Origin: Quillaja saponaria
Taxonomy: Eukaryota; Streptophyta; Magnoliopsida; Fabales; Quillajaceae
Assembly (NCBI GenBank): GCA_029379385.1
Contig: CM055612.1
Span: 14,880,001-14,944,000 of the forward strand
Direction: 5' to 3'
Length of the DNA: 64,000 bases
Numbering within the stretch: the first letter of the stretch is position 1; every line of letters begins with the position of its first letter. The notes beneath the pieces were generated by a model. The model saw only the letters and a program-made list of their open reading frames with translations, was not told the DNA's origin and searched no databases. This document shows, one piece after another, positions 23,985 to 34,114 of this stretch. A program made the translations under genes and the position numbers.

Positions 23985-24728
23985 CTAAGCAATGTCAATA
24001 ATTGGGTTCATTGATATTCTTGGTATAGTAGATGCTATCACACATATAATCATACTCAATTCGATGGAATTGTTTGATCTTAAAGGGGACCTTCTACAAT
24101 TTCGCACATGAGGAGTTATTTCTTGGTTTCAACCCATCATTAATAACTTGATTGTTTTAGATAATAATAAATAGAAACAACGCTGGTAAAAAGTCCTATT
24201 GAAACTAAGAAATATAGGCCTGCCTACCACCCACACCAGAATAAATGAAGTTTTCAAAAAAAACTTGCTGGTGGAGGAAGACCTCCTAAAGATAAGAGAC
24301 ATAAGGCTAAAGAGAGAGCCAAAAAAGGATCTTTCATGTATAATCCTGCATAATCTCGAATGTTATCAATTCTGGTACGTAGACCAAATGATACAATGCA
24401 AGCAAAAGTTCCTAGATTCATGGAGATATAGAATGGCAAGTTATCATGCTTGCATATCCACCATTTGAGTCTCCAACAATTATTCCAATAATTACATATC
24501 TGATTTGACCTATGGACGAGTACGTAAGCATATGTTTCATGCTTGTTTGAGTAATAGCAATGAGATTCCCTAATAGCATGCTAAGAATAGCTAGGATTTC
24601 CAAAAGAAAATGCCATCTGTTTGATGAGAAATAAAAAGGAATATCAAAAATTCTAGTGGCTGAAGCTGAAATAACTACTTTCGAAGTAACAGAAAGAAAA
24701 GCAATGACTAGAGTGGGAGAGTCAAAGT
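23985..24728 (-). pseudogene. ndhB: Plastid NAD(P)H dehydrogenase subunit 2 (exon 2), nuclear pseudogene
   Basis: NdhB is a membrane subunit of the plastid NDH complex. Minus-strand frames give [20 protein letters not shown] and [20 protein letters not shown] (24728-24420), then [20 protein letters not shown] and a [18 protein letters not shown] block (24439-24254), each characteristic of NdhB. Continuation to about 23985 is recognisable with stops and shifts. Exon 1 is missing. Frames on the plus strand here are antisense shadows. Confidence 0.94.
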
Positions 24729-25075
24729 CGAAAAGAGGATTCCTCACTTCTTTTTCTCATTCAAAACCATGCATGAGACTTCATCTCGCACAGCTCCTAA
24801 GTGATAAAAGAAAGAAGATGAGTTCTTCTTTGATTACCTTCCTTGCATATGTATAAGACCAAATCCATTCAATTTTTAAAAAGGATTACTAATCCTTAAC
24901 TTTTTGAGGAATCCTTCATCAGTAGTTGTGAATGACCAATTTTTCTTAATCTTTATGAGTTGCTTCTACGGAATCGGGCTTGAAAAGATTGAGAAATAAA
25001 ACTATCTGATTTGATTCGTTCTCAATAGCCATGAGATGATCATCTTAGGGTGATCTTTGCTATGTTTCCGTAGTT
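24729..25075 (-). pseudogene. ndhB: 3' part of the ndhB group II intron
   Basis: Immediately upstream (minus sense) of exon 2. A 34-base segment at 24763-24796 reads as group II intron domain V (gagc...gagatgaagtctcatg...ggtttt in minus sense). The rest is consistent with intron sequence; the exact right end of the insertion is uncertain by a few bases. Confidence 0.8.
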
Positions 25076-25705
25076 ATGAAAGTGTAACCTTAGTGATTTA
25101 TAATATGCTGATATATTAAATGACTATATATATATTATATTACTTGTGTCGAGTGATGCTAATACTCTTTAGGTAAAAATTTTCACTCACGGAGTCCATA
25201 GGAGTCACCCTTCTCTTGTGGTTTTTTTTTAGTAGCAGGAGTTCAGTATATGGCGTTATCGAGATTGTGACATGCCGACAAAGTACTGCAAGATATTTTC
25301 CAGGATCACATACTTCAAGCCAAATGATGAAAATTTGTAGTCACAATTAGAGATGAGTTGTTTGTATAAAAGTCAATTTGTTACTGTTTATGATTTTATC
25401 AGAGTGGACCTCCCTTTTTGTCTTTGTTGTTGTTGTTGTCATTGTGTAAACATAGGAGTATATGTTATTTATATTATTACATAGGCATGTTCCACCTTAT
25501 GAGAAACCTCTGTCGAAATTTTTAGTCAATGTGATATGTTTAGTATCAAGTCTATGTTTTTCATTTGATTCAGTAAAGTTTTTCTTGATTTTTAATATAA
25601 TTGTTCAAGAGTCTTATGTGTTCGGTTATGGTAAAGTCAAGGTTACGGGGTTTGGTTATGCAATCCTCCTGCCAGTTATGCCTCTATGAGGGGTGTGACA
25701 GTAAG

Positions 25706-26439
25706 GGCCAGTAAAAGTGTTTTCTTTCCAAAATGATTTTTACTTCCGAAATAGAATCCTAGAGCACCTAGGATATTATGATTTTGGTTAGTGTTATAAA
25801 AGTATTGAGTACTTAGTCCCAGTGGGAAGGATATATGGTGTGCTGGGCTAAGTTACTCTATTGGCCCTAATTTATTTGATTTGATTGAATAGTGTGTTAT
25901 TTGAACTGTGTTTATTTAATTTTTATGTTTTCTATAATTGCGTACTTGTGTCATTCAATTGTTTGAAATTTATGATATGTTGATATTAATTGACTATGTA
26001 CTATATACCTATGTGGAGTAATGTTAGTAGTACCCTTTGGGTATGCTTTTCCACTCACTGAGTCCGTGGTACTCGCTACTTCTTGTTGATATTTTTTTAG
26101 TAACAGGATCTCAAGAGACATCAACCACCAATGTTGGGCTTGCTGAGTGTTTGGTGGCAAGGTATATTCGAGATCACTTGCTTGAAGTCAAAGAATGAAA
26201 GTTTGCAGTCACAGTAGGGGGTCTAAGTTGTCGTATTTCGTCTTGTGTGGTAGTCTAGTTGTTATTATTTATATTATGTTTGGAGCAGAGCTCCCCTGTG
26301 TATACTGTAGTTCATTGTGGTATGGTTGCATGTAATCAATATTATATGTTTATATTTTAGGCATGTTTTAGTATACAGGGAACCTCCGCCAAAATTTTTA
26401 GTAAATTGTTATACATTTTAGTAAATAAACAATTTGTAT
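25706..26439 (+). repeat. 3' LTR of the non-autonomous element, part 2
   Basis: Resumes the LTR interrupted at 18507; collinear with 16065-16850 of the 5' LTR. Shares a 'ctccactnac.gagtccgtggta' block and an 'agtatacagggaacctc' block. Stops at aatttgtat where a LINE starts. Confidence 0.9.
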
Positions 26440-26799
26440 ATATATATTTTTTATCCCAAAGTTCACTAGGACCTAGGCCAATCCTTTAGATTTTACTAAT
26501 TAACAAGAATAAACAATGGCCAGATTATAGTCTAAGCCATAAATTACAAGAGTTCAAGAAAATTAAATGTGGGATAGTATACTATCCCATCACAAAAGCA
26601 AGATAACTTTAAAAAACCATAAATATGGGATACTATCCCATTACAAAGGATTTAAGACTAAGGTTTTGTAATAATCCAAATATTAGGTACATCCTTGTCC
26701 AAAAGAAAAAGCCCAGATGTGCTAAAAAGTTACTAGATGAAGACCAATTTAGATTTGACTTTCGATCACAAACTTCATTTGCTATTATGTCTGCAAATA

Positions 26800-27331
26800 G
26801 CATTCGTTTCTCTAAAGCAATGGACAGTCGAAATATTGTATGTACCAATTAGTTGCATGAGTTCACGAAATTTTCTATAGAGTTTCCATGAAGGATCAAT
26901 TTTCTTATTGACGCAATGCACAAGAGTTAAAGAATCATTGTTAACAAGATGTTAATTAATCCTCTTGTAATACAATTTTTCAAGCCTTCAAGCAAGGCTT
27001 CAAATTTAGCAACCATATTGGTTTGGGTCCCCAAATATGTACCAAATGCAGTCAACATGTCAGCTGAAGAGGATCTAATTATACCCCCTGTTGCCGCCTC
27101 CCCGGGATTACCCTGGGAACAACCGTCATAATTCAATTTAACAAAAGATAGAGGGGATCCTGCCACCGTAAAACAACAACCTTCTTTAAAAAATATTTGA
27201 CTTGGAAATTGAAATGGCAAGAATCTAAGTTGATATGAATCTTTGAAGAGGAGTTTAACTTTACCTTTTAAGGCATTAAGTATTAGACCAATGGTTTTCA
27301 TTGCCTGCCTTATGATGCTCACTGAGTTCAT
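26800..27331 (-). pseudogene. LINE RNase H domain
   Basis: Frame 27331-26927 contains VKLNYDGCSQGNPGEAATGG and then TNMVAKFEALLEGL, the first catalytic Asp and the Glu-helix of plant LINE RNase H. Remaining motifs continue in other frames to about 26800. RNase H degrades the RNA template after reverse transcription. Broken. Confidence 0.85.
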
Positions 27332-27341
27332 TGATATATTA

Positions 27342-28205
27342 TCAAATACCTTTGATTGATCTCATATATCCTGCAAAAGAATTAGTGCCATCTTGCCACC
27401 AAAAACTAAACAATTCATGTACTGAAGTGAGTACGAAGGTTATATCAAAACATTGAAAGAATAACTTCCAAACATCTATGGCTATTTGAGAGGATAAACA
27501 AGTGCTGATTGGATTCAATAGCAGGATTAGCACAACATCAACAATGAAATGTTTTATCTCATCACATTGCTGTCCAAAGAAAGAAAATCAAACCATAATT
27601 TCCAAAAAAAGATAGATACCTTTATTGGAAGTAAGGGACACCACGAATAAGCTAAACATTGCTGCACATTGTTTCTTTACCTTATTATATTCCAAGTAGT
27701 TGTAATTGAGAATGATCCTCTGTTATCTTTAGTCCACACCAATTCATCATCCAAGTTACCAATTTGTAGTTCAAGAGCTTTTTGATGTATTGTTTCGGTA
27801 TCAATTGTTTGTCATCATCCGAGAGTTGAAAATAATCACAAAGCTATAGCTTTAGAAGCTGATTTAGGACTTCCTCCATAAGTAAGTATACTGGCCCGAG
27901 GTCACACCAAGTGTCATACCAAAAGCCAATTTGCCCTTTTCTAACATTCCAAAATAAATGAGATTCAGCAAGAGTTCTACAACCAACTAGTCTCCTCCAC
28001 ATAGAAGAAACATTTGTGGGCTTAGAAAACAAAGGATACATTTTTCTATAATATTTGGAGACAAAACGTGCCCATAGTGATTGATTTTTGTGAAAGTTGA
28101 ACCATAATTTCAAAGAAAAAGCTTGAGACATGTCTGAAAATAATCTAACACCCAAACCTCCTTCTTGAATAGGGCGGCAAATATTTTTCCAAGCACACCA
28201 ATGAA
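27342..28205 (-). pseudogene. LINE RT C-terminal and zinc-binding (zf-RVT) region
   Basis: Frame 28155-27844 reads GVRLFSDMSQAFSLKLWFNF and ends with a FWYDTWCDLGP block, the region after RT in plant LINEs that leads into the zf-RVT domain. The part to 27342 contains the end of that domain in broken frames. Joined abruptly to the N-terminal region at about 28205, marking the internal deletion. Confidence 0.82.
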
Positions 28206-28401
28206 ATTTTCTTTGACCATCCTTGGCTGATTGTCATGATCTTGTACTACTGCTTTAGATTTTCCTTTTTGAATCCAAACTTGGATTTTCCTTTCTCCAA
28301 AATTATCTTCTCGGTTATGTTAGGATCTTGTGCTTTCTTAACTTTTTGGTTCTTGGCAGTCTTGGGCTAATCTTGAAAATTCTTTGCGTTGTCTTGACTA
28401 T

Positions 28402-28946
28402 TTATGGCAAACTTACATTCCTCATTACCATGTCCAAGTCGGAGTATTGAGTACAATATTTAAGGATGCATTCATGGACAACTTCTTGATAAAAGCCTCT
28501 TCCTACACCACATCCTATACAAACCTGTTTGGCAAGCGGCTTTAAAATATATAGTTCAACACAACTTGCCATACTCGGCCTTGTTCTTAAAGCTGAGGCA
28601 CCATCAAGTCTTAATGGTTTACCCACCAAAGATGCAATAATGAATAGACTCTGTTTGGAATAAAATTGTATAGGTAAATTTGGTAAATTAATCCATACCG
28701 GGACAATGGATGATTCTTGATCCGATCGAAAATCTGGTGTCCACTTAAATACCTACATGGGAAATCTTTGTATGAACAGTTGGCTTGATCTACACCATAG
28801 CTTTGATAATCCTCTTCGTTGAAGGTCTCTATCAGAATGTGTTTTGAGTCTAATAATCCAATGGAAACTGAGTAAGAGAGTCCTATTGAACCAAAAACTT
28901 TTCGAATATCTGCCATAGATGATCGTCCATGTGAAAATTTACCCAC
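28402..28946 (-). pseudogene. LINE N-terminal nucleic-acid-binding region (DUF4283-like plus zinc knuckle)
   Basis: Frame 28946-28611 starts VGKFSHGRSSMADIRKVF and continues through SIGLLDSKHILIETFNEEDY, a block repeated in plus-strand copies at 30850 and 32330. This domain precedes a CCHC knuckle in plant LINE proteins and probably binds RNA. The knuckle (LKYCTQYSDLD) has lost cysteines. Frames are disrupted. Confidence 0.8.
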
Positions 28947-28951
28947 TAAGC

Positions 28952-29029
28952 TTGTATTTAACTTGTGTTTTCCAAATTTTACTTTTATTCTTTATTTTAG
29001 TCAAGAGTCATATTTGTTTCGTTGTGACA
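28952..29029 (+). repeat. 3' LTR of the non-autonomous element, part 3 (end)
   Basis: Resumes cttgtatttaacttgtgttt and reaches ttgtttcgttg. It then jumps to tgaca, missing about 65 bp present in the 5' LTR, and is followed by the target duplication gggaa. Confidence 0.85.
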
Positions 29030-29034
29030 GGGAA

Positions 29035-29364
29035 TTTGTGGCAAAAGGAAAAGAATAATAAAATACATGGGTATAGAAAATGTTTAGGGAAAAAATGTAC
29101 CTACAATTTCTTCTTGCTTTGTGTAGCCAATTACTGCATGAATTTGAAATCTTCTCATAGGAAGAACTAAGGAAATGAAAATTAGAAGAGGTATGGTTCA
29201 TGGGTATAGACAAAAGGTAAAGAAGGAGGTCAAGCTTAAGAATGTGTGGTCTATTAGAGTGTAGGAAAATGGAGAAAGGTATCAAACTCCTTTGCATTTC
29301 AAGCTTTCCATATCTCCTAAACAACTAAGCAAGGAGTAATCGATCTTAAATAACTTGAAAAGGA
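29035..29364. other. Unassigned sequence flanking the nested element
   Basis: No motif recognised. The minus-strand frame at 29324-29001 crosses the LTR boundary and is not a gene. Confidence 0.5.
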
Positions 29365-30380
29365 GCTTGTGCCATCTTGCCACCATAGCCAAAACATGTC
29401 ATGAATTGAAACAATTGAAAATTTCATATCAAAGCAATGCAAGAAAAACAGCTATACGTCTCTTGCAACTTAAGAAGAATAAATAAATGGTGACTAGTCT
29501 CCACATCATAATTAATGCAGCAAAGACAATGAGAAACAATTGTAACATTAAATCTAACCACTATGTTATCCAAAGCCAAATAACCAAATCACAACTTCCA
29601 GAAGAAAATTGAAATTTTATCTAGGAGCAGGGGACTCCAAGAATAGCCAAGAAAAGGCAACAAAGCATTAGAACTCCGAGTCACATTCCAAGCAGACAAA
29701 ACAGTAAATATGCCTGCCTTATCTACTGTCCAAACTAAAACATCATCAATTTCACCATAAAAACGTTGCTCCACAACTTTTTGACACACAACAGCTGGTA
29801 TTAATTATTTTTCTTCATCAGAAAGTTTCATAAATTCAATTAAATTCAATCCCACAAACTGACTTGTATTTCATCAATAATTAAATAAATTGGCTTAAGA
29901 TCACACCATGTGTCAAACCAAAAACTAATCAACCCCTTACCCACATTCCAATATAAATGATGTTCAATGAAAGAACAACAAAAGGCTAGCCTTCTCCACA
30001 TTGGAGAACTAGGTGAAACATTTTACAATATTTCGCCAACATGAACCAAGACCATGTACTTTTACCTTTCCGAAGTTGAACCAAAAATTCATTAAGAAGG
30101 CCAAAGGACATATCACCTAGAGAATGGATGCGTTAGCACTTGTAGTAAAGTAACTCTTTTCGCTATTCACCAATTGACCCGAATTTGCCTCAGATGTTTC
30201 CAAAAAGGACATAAGACCAACACAAGAATATTTCTTCCCAGTTGAGAATATAATTATGTCATTTATCAAAAGAAAGATGTGAAATTGTAGGGGTACCAAT
30301 ATGGTGAAAATAATAGTCAACAATATGTGATTCTATGAGATGCTTTAGACCACGGCTTAATTACTCCGACACAAGAATGA
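29365..30380 (-). mobile_element. LINE fragment: RT tail and zf-RVT region
   Basis: Frame 29789-29589 contains DDVLVWTVDKAGIFTVLSAW, the zf-RVT domain. Frame 30323-30117 carries a degraded RT catalytic region (INDIIIF where FADDMIIF is expected) followed by a LMSFLETSEANSGQLVN block. Collinear with the minus-strand LINEs at 1-345 and 27380-27840. It meets a plus-strand LINE 5' region at about 30390. Confidence 0.8.
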
Positions 30381-30399
30381 ACAATTCTTGCCACTAATT

Positions 30400-31560
30400 T
30401 TATACTTGTTCTCGGAAAGGAATCCTATTTTTTTTGGCTTCACTAGGGTTTCGGTTTCCTAGGTAGTTTTCCAAGAAGAATACTCTGCCATGGGGCTCAA
30501 TAGCTGACTGCAACGGTGGCTGCCCTCCATGCAATCCTCTAAACACTCCCCCCAAGCAAAGGCCCATACCTTTTAAGGCTGCTGTCATCCTTTCTACCAA
30601 TTACCCACCTTTAACCCTCCAAAATCCTTCTCATGATTCCCCTCAGCGAACTATGTCGACACCCTATACTACATAACCTCTCCAGCAAGCTTGACTCACC
30701 CTCCACACAAAATCTTTTGCAGCCATGGTGGCTGCCGCAAGAATCTCACAATATTCAATTCTAAATAAGCCCATATCATCCTTTAGAGGAGTTCCAGCCA
30801 TCTACTTTGCTCCTCAAGAAATTGAGGTGCTTGCAGCCCCATACAAATATTCTTTAATGGGTAAGTTCTCTCATGAAAGATCTTTAATGGTAGGCATTAG
30901 AAAAGCTTACTACTTCCGTATCAATTGGTTTACTAGACACAAAACATATATTAATTGAAGTATTTACTGAAGATGACTATCAAAGACTTTGGTGTAGATG
31001 AAGCTAATAGTTTATTCAACGTTATACTATGTGTGTAATCAAATGGACACCAGAGTTTAGGATGGATCAAGAATCTTCTATTGTTCCAGTATGAATACAT
31101 TTACCTAACTTGCTATCCATTTTTACTCAAAGCAAATCTTGTTCATTATTGATTCTATGGTGGGAAAACCACATAAATTAGATGGAGCTTCAGCTTCAAG
31201 ACCTAGTATGGCTATAATCTTCTATTGTTCTGGTATTGATAAATTTACCTAACTAGACCAAGTATGGCTAGAGTTTGTATTGAACTAGACCTCTCGAAGT
31301 CTCTTGTTGTAAATGTTTGAATTAGATGTGGCAAAGGGAAAGGTGTCTTTCAAGAAATTGGTTATGAAAGCATTCTTAAATATTGCTCTCTTTGTTTTCG
31401 ACTTGGGCATGGTATAGATGAATGTAAAGTTCTTCAAGATAATCAAAAATCAAGAAAGAATCATCAGATAGCCAATAACCAAGAACTATTACAAAGCAAA
31501 ACCAACCAAGAACGAATATAATCTTGGATAAGCAAAGCTTGGTAGAGGAGAGGACTCATG
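30400..31560 (+). mobile_element. LINE 5' region with N-terminal ORF (DUF4283 and CCHC knuckle)
   Basis: The frame from 30725 has a LMGKFSHERSLMVGIRKAYY segment, and later frames continue the domain. At about 31375-31430 the plus strand reads ILKYCSLCFRLGHGIDECK, a well-kept CCHC zinc knuckle. Upstream leader (30430-30560) is similar to 31745-31860. Truncated at about 31560 before any endonuclease. Frames broken by several stops. Confidence 0.8.
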
Positions 31561-31634
31561 TATTAGTTTTTCAAGACTTAGTAAACATTTTTGAGTTTCT
31601 TTATTGTTTTCACTTTTGTTATGAGTACCTAAAT

Positions 31635-31735
31635 TCTATTTTCTGATAAAATGGAAGATTAAAGCAGTGGGATTGCATTTTATTATATTTAACACATTGA
31701 ACAAGAGCCAAGGAGTCACTATGAAGAATGATACA
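31635..31735 (-). pseudogene. LINE RNase H scrap
   Basis: The minus strand reads CIILHSDSLALVQCVKYNK, the central RNase H block (DS..LVQ) of plant LINEs. It lies between two plus-strand LINE 5' regions. Confidence 0.7.
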
Positions 31736-31739
31736 CACA

Positions 31740-33420
31740 AGCAAAAAAAACTGCTCTGTTAGGGTTTTGGCAAAATCTTGATTTTCCACCACCAACCACC
31801 ATCCATGGAGGATTAACGGCTGCGGACAACGGCAGCTGCCCTCCATGTTGTGTTCAAGACCTCCCATCCTCTAAAGCACAACACTTGCTTGAGATCTATT
31901 TTCTTTCTTAACCTCGGCATCTAACAACCCGTTCTCCTCAAAATCCCTAAGTTATTATCAAGAACCCTCCTCCATACAATTCGATGGAACCAAAACCTCT
32001 CAATCTGAGGGCAATACCATGAAGCTACCCTCTCAAAACCGTAAGACTCTTTACCCTAGCCTTCCAAACCGTAGCTTTCCAAGCCGTCCCATGCAACCCG
32101 TCCTTCAATCGTCAATTGCTGAAGCTCCAAACCCTTTTGCCCCCTCCAACATGTCGCTTCAAGCAAAGAAATCCTTTGCTTCAATTATTTCCTAAGGTTC
32201 AACAACATCCTTTAATATTCCAGCCAAGGAAATATCAACGTTTAGGAGGGGTGCCTATAGTGTACAATTCACAGATCAAGAAATTCACTCTTTGGCTGCC
32301 CCTTTCAAGTTTACATTGGTTGGTAAGTTTTCTCATGGAAGGCCATCTATGGTACGAAAGCTTTCATTGCCATTGGATTAAAGGCATCTGTTTCAATAGG
32401 GCTTATTGATAACAAACATACACTCATTGAAGCTTGTAATGATGAAGATTATCAAAGGCTTTGGTGTAGAGCTGATCAATGGTACATACAAAGATTTCCA
32501 ATAAGGGTCTTCAAGTAGACACTAGAATTTCGATCCGATCAAGAGTCTCCCATTAATCCAGTATCGATTAACTTCCCCAATCTGCCTATTCATTTTTATA
32601 TTAAAGAATGCTTATTTGTAATTGCAAGTATGATAGGCAAACCTTTAAAACTTGATGGAGCTTCGGCTTCAAGAACTCAACCTAGTATTGCAAGCATTTG
32701 TGTAGAATTTAACTTATTAAGGCCTTTGGAGGAAAAAGTGTGAATCAATTGTGGGGGAAGTAAGTGTTTTTTTTCAGCATCTTGGATATGAAAACATCCC
32801 ACCATATTGTTCTACTTGCCATTGGTTGGGTAATGAGGAAGCCTCTTATAAAACCTTGCAAGAAAATCAGGTGAAGATTGAGGTAAAAGGGGCTACCAAG
32901 CCTCAAGAACACGAAAGAATCAAGAAAGATAGATAAAAAAAGGGGGCAAGGAAACTTCAATCAAGATTCAAGAAAGTTAGACTAAGAAAGGGGGCAAGGC
33001 AAGATCAACCAAGATTCAAGAAATTTATTTCAAGAAAAGGGGTATATGGAAAGGGCATTCAAGAACCAAGGACAGAAAATAAACAATACAGGCACCATCA
33101 AGGATGTATGGAGACTAAAAAGAAACACAACACAATTTGATTAAGGAGAAGGAATTACCTTTTAAAAGTGATTGATGGATCGACTTTACAGCAAGGTGAA
33201 TCCTCTAAGGGACGCAATTTAGATGGCCCTTTAAAACCAAGCTCACGGTAAAGGAACTATGCAAGAAATAAATGACACCGATTTACAAAGTAAAACAGTA
33301 AGTTAATAAGCTTGTCAGTTTAAGGATAAGAAAATCACCAACTTAAAGATAAGAACTTTAGTTCGCCATTCAAAGGAATCCACCTTAGAGATAAAATTTT
33401 TGATAAGGAATTCAACCACA
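31740..33420 (+). mobile_element. Second LINE 5' region with N-terminal ORF
   Basis: Leader at 31745-31860 parallels 30430-30560. DUF4283-like sequence follows at about 32320-32730 (GLKASVSIGLIDNKHTLIEA; MIGKPLKLDGASASRTQPS). A degraded knuckle, YCSTCHWLGNEEASY, lies at about 32810-32855, where the His and last Cys are lost. Stops and frameshifts throughout. The low-complexity stretch 32930-33120 with repeated caagaaa units follows. Confidence 0.78.
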
Positions 33421-33830
33421 CAGGTTTTTCTTTTTTCTTTGATAACTCTCAATCACTTTTCATTAATCTGAAAATGTGAATATATAGCTTGGAACAACCC
33501 TCCAAGTATAGGGAAAGGCTAAACTTATTACAACTTCCAAAAGACATAGAAAATGATTAACAAGACTAACTTATTACAACTTCCAAAAATACATAGGAAA
33601 TTACTAACAAGACTAACTCATTACAACTTCCAAATAAACACATTAATAATATAGATAATGACCAGATTTATTATGCTTGACCAATTAATTGGCTAGATGA
33701 ATAATTAAGCCAAATTGTGGCCTTGTCAAAAATGAACTTTGGGCTTGAGCTACTTCTTGGACCATTAACCCAAATTGGCTGGACTATCTCACATTGAGAT
33801 TATGATGTATTTGTGCAAATTACCACTAAA
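33421..33830 (-). repeat. LTR-like fragment, minus orientation; 33533-33805 duplicated at 40903-41175
   Basis: Contains ggaacaaccctccaagtata, whose reverse complement recurs at 41670 and (in part) 41727 in the leader/LTR region of the gypsy element. The part 33533-33805 is nearly identical to 40903-41175 in the same orientation. Probably a retroelement LTR portion; ends are not defined. Confidence 0.75.
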
Positions 33831-33919
33831 CCAAGTAACAATTTATGTTATTCTTTTTGTATATAAATAGATTTATTATAAATGTATATATAAATAATAA
33901 AATTTTTATTAAATAATAT

Positions 33920-34085
33920 TAAACGAGTTAGCTCACGAGCTCACAACGAGCTTTGGAAAGATTGAGCTCGGCTCATTTTACTAAACGAGCTTAAAATAAA
34001 ACTCAAGATTGGCTCGTTTTTTAAACGAGCCGAGCTTGATCCGAGCTCTTAAAGAGTAGCTCACAAGTTAGCTCGGCTCATTGCC
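33920..34085. repeat. Degenerate AGCTCG/GAGCTC-rich repeat
   Basis: Recurring words such as gagctcggctca, aacgagcttaaa, aacgagccgagctt and tagctcggctca, in both orientations. Such self-complementary words occur near ends of some plant transposable elements; no element could be delimited. Confidence 0.6.
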
Positions 34086-34089
34086 ACCC

Positions 34090-34114
34090 GTATGTGTGTG
34101 TGTGTGTGTGTGCG
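34090..34114. repeat. TG microsatellite
   Basis: About ten consecutive tg/gt units with one cg interruption. Confidence 0.9.

Larger units (their letters stand above)
23481..25075. mobile_element. Chloroplast-derived nuclear insertion (NUPT) 2: trnL-CAA to ndhB
   Basis: In order along the plus strand: 5' end of trnL-CAA (minus), the trnL-ndhB spacer, ndhB exon 2 (minus), and the 3' end of the ndhB group II intron (minus). This is the collinear order of the plastid inverted repeat. Flanked on the left by the chromovirus LTR and on the right by the 3' part of the family A LTR (from about 25078). Multiple frameshifts and stops. Confidence 0.92.
18508..25700 (+). mobile_element. Nested LTR of family A, itself interrupted
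   Basis: Starts tgttgtaacccgata and ends ggggtgtgaca. It is flanked by ataag (18503-18507) and gtaag (25701-25705), a 5-bp target duplication with one change. The host LTR resumes exactly at 25706. LTR sequence is present at 18508-20610 and 25078-25700; what lies between is a chromovirus end and a chloroplast insertion. A second LTR-start-like motif (tgttataactcaatacc) occurs at 18781, so two nested copies are also possible. The 19850-20610 part matches the reverse complement of 61240-61900. Confidence 0.78.
26440..28951 (-). mobile_element. LINE insertion, 5'-truncated and internally deleted
   Basis: It lies inside the 3' LTR; ttgtat at 26434-26439 and 28952-28957 is a short target duplication. 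On the minus strand it carries a DUF4283-type N-terminal domain (28946-28611), a degraded zinc-knuckle segment (28629-28402), then directly the RT C-terminal/zinc-binding region (28200-27342) and RNase H (27331-26800). Endonuclease and the RT core are missing. A T-run at about 26445-26455 on the plus strand would be the remnant poly(A) tail. Confidence 0.85.
15276..29029 (+). mobile_element. Non-autonomous, non-coding LTR retrotransposon (family A), nested
   Basis: 5' LTR 15276-16987, tRNA-iMet-type primer site 16991-17002, a 654-bp internal region without coding capacity, purine tract 17629-17640, then a 3' LTR from 17642. The 3' LTR is split into three parts (17642-18507, 25706-26439, 28952-29029) by a nested LTR copy and a LINE. 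Target duplication gggaa is perfect: 15271-15275 and 29030-29034. With intact PBS and purine tract but no gag-pol, it would have depended on proteins of an autonomous relative. The 3' LTR has lost about 65 bp just before its terminal tgaca. Confidence 0.88.

Noticed and set aside
24199..24856. Plus-strand frames of 89 and 66 codons
   Set aside because: Antisense to the ndhB pseudogene and its intron.
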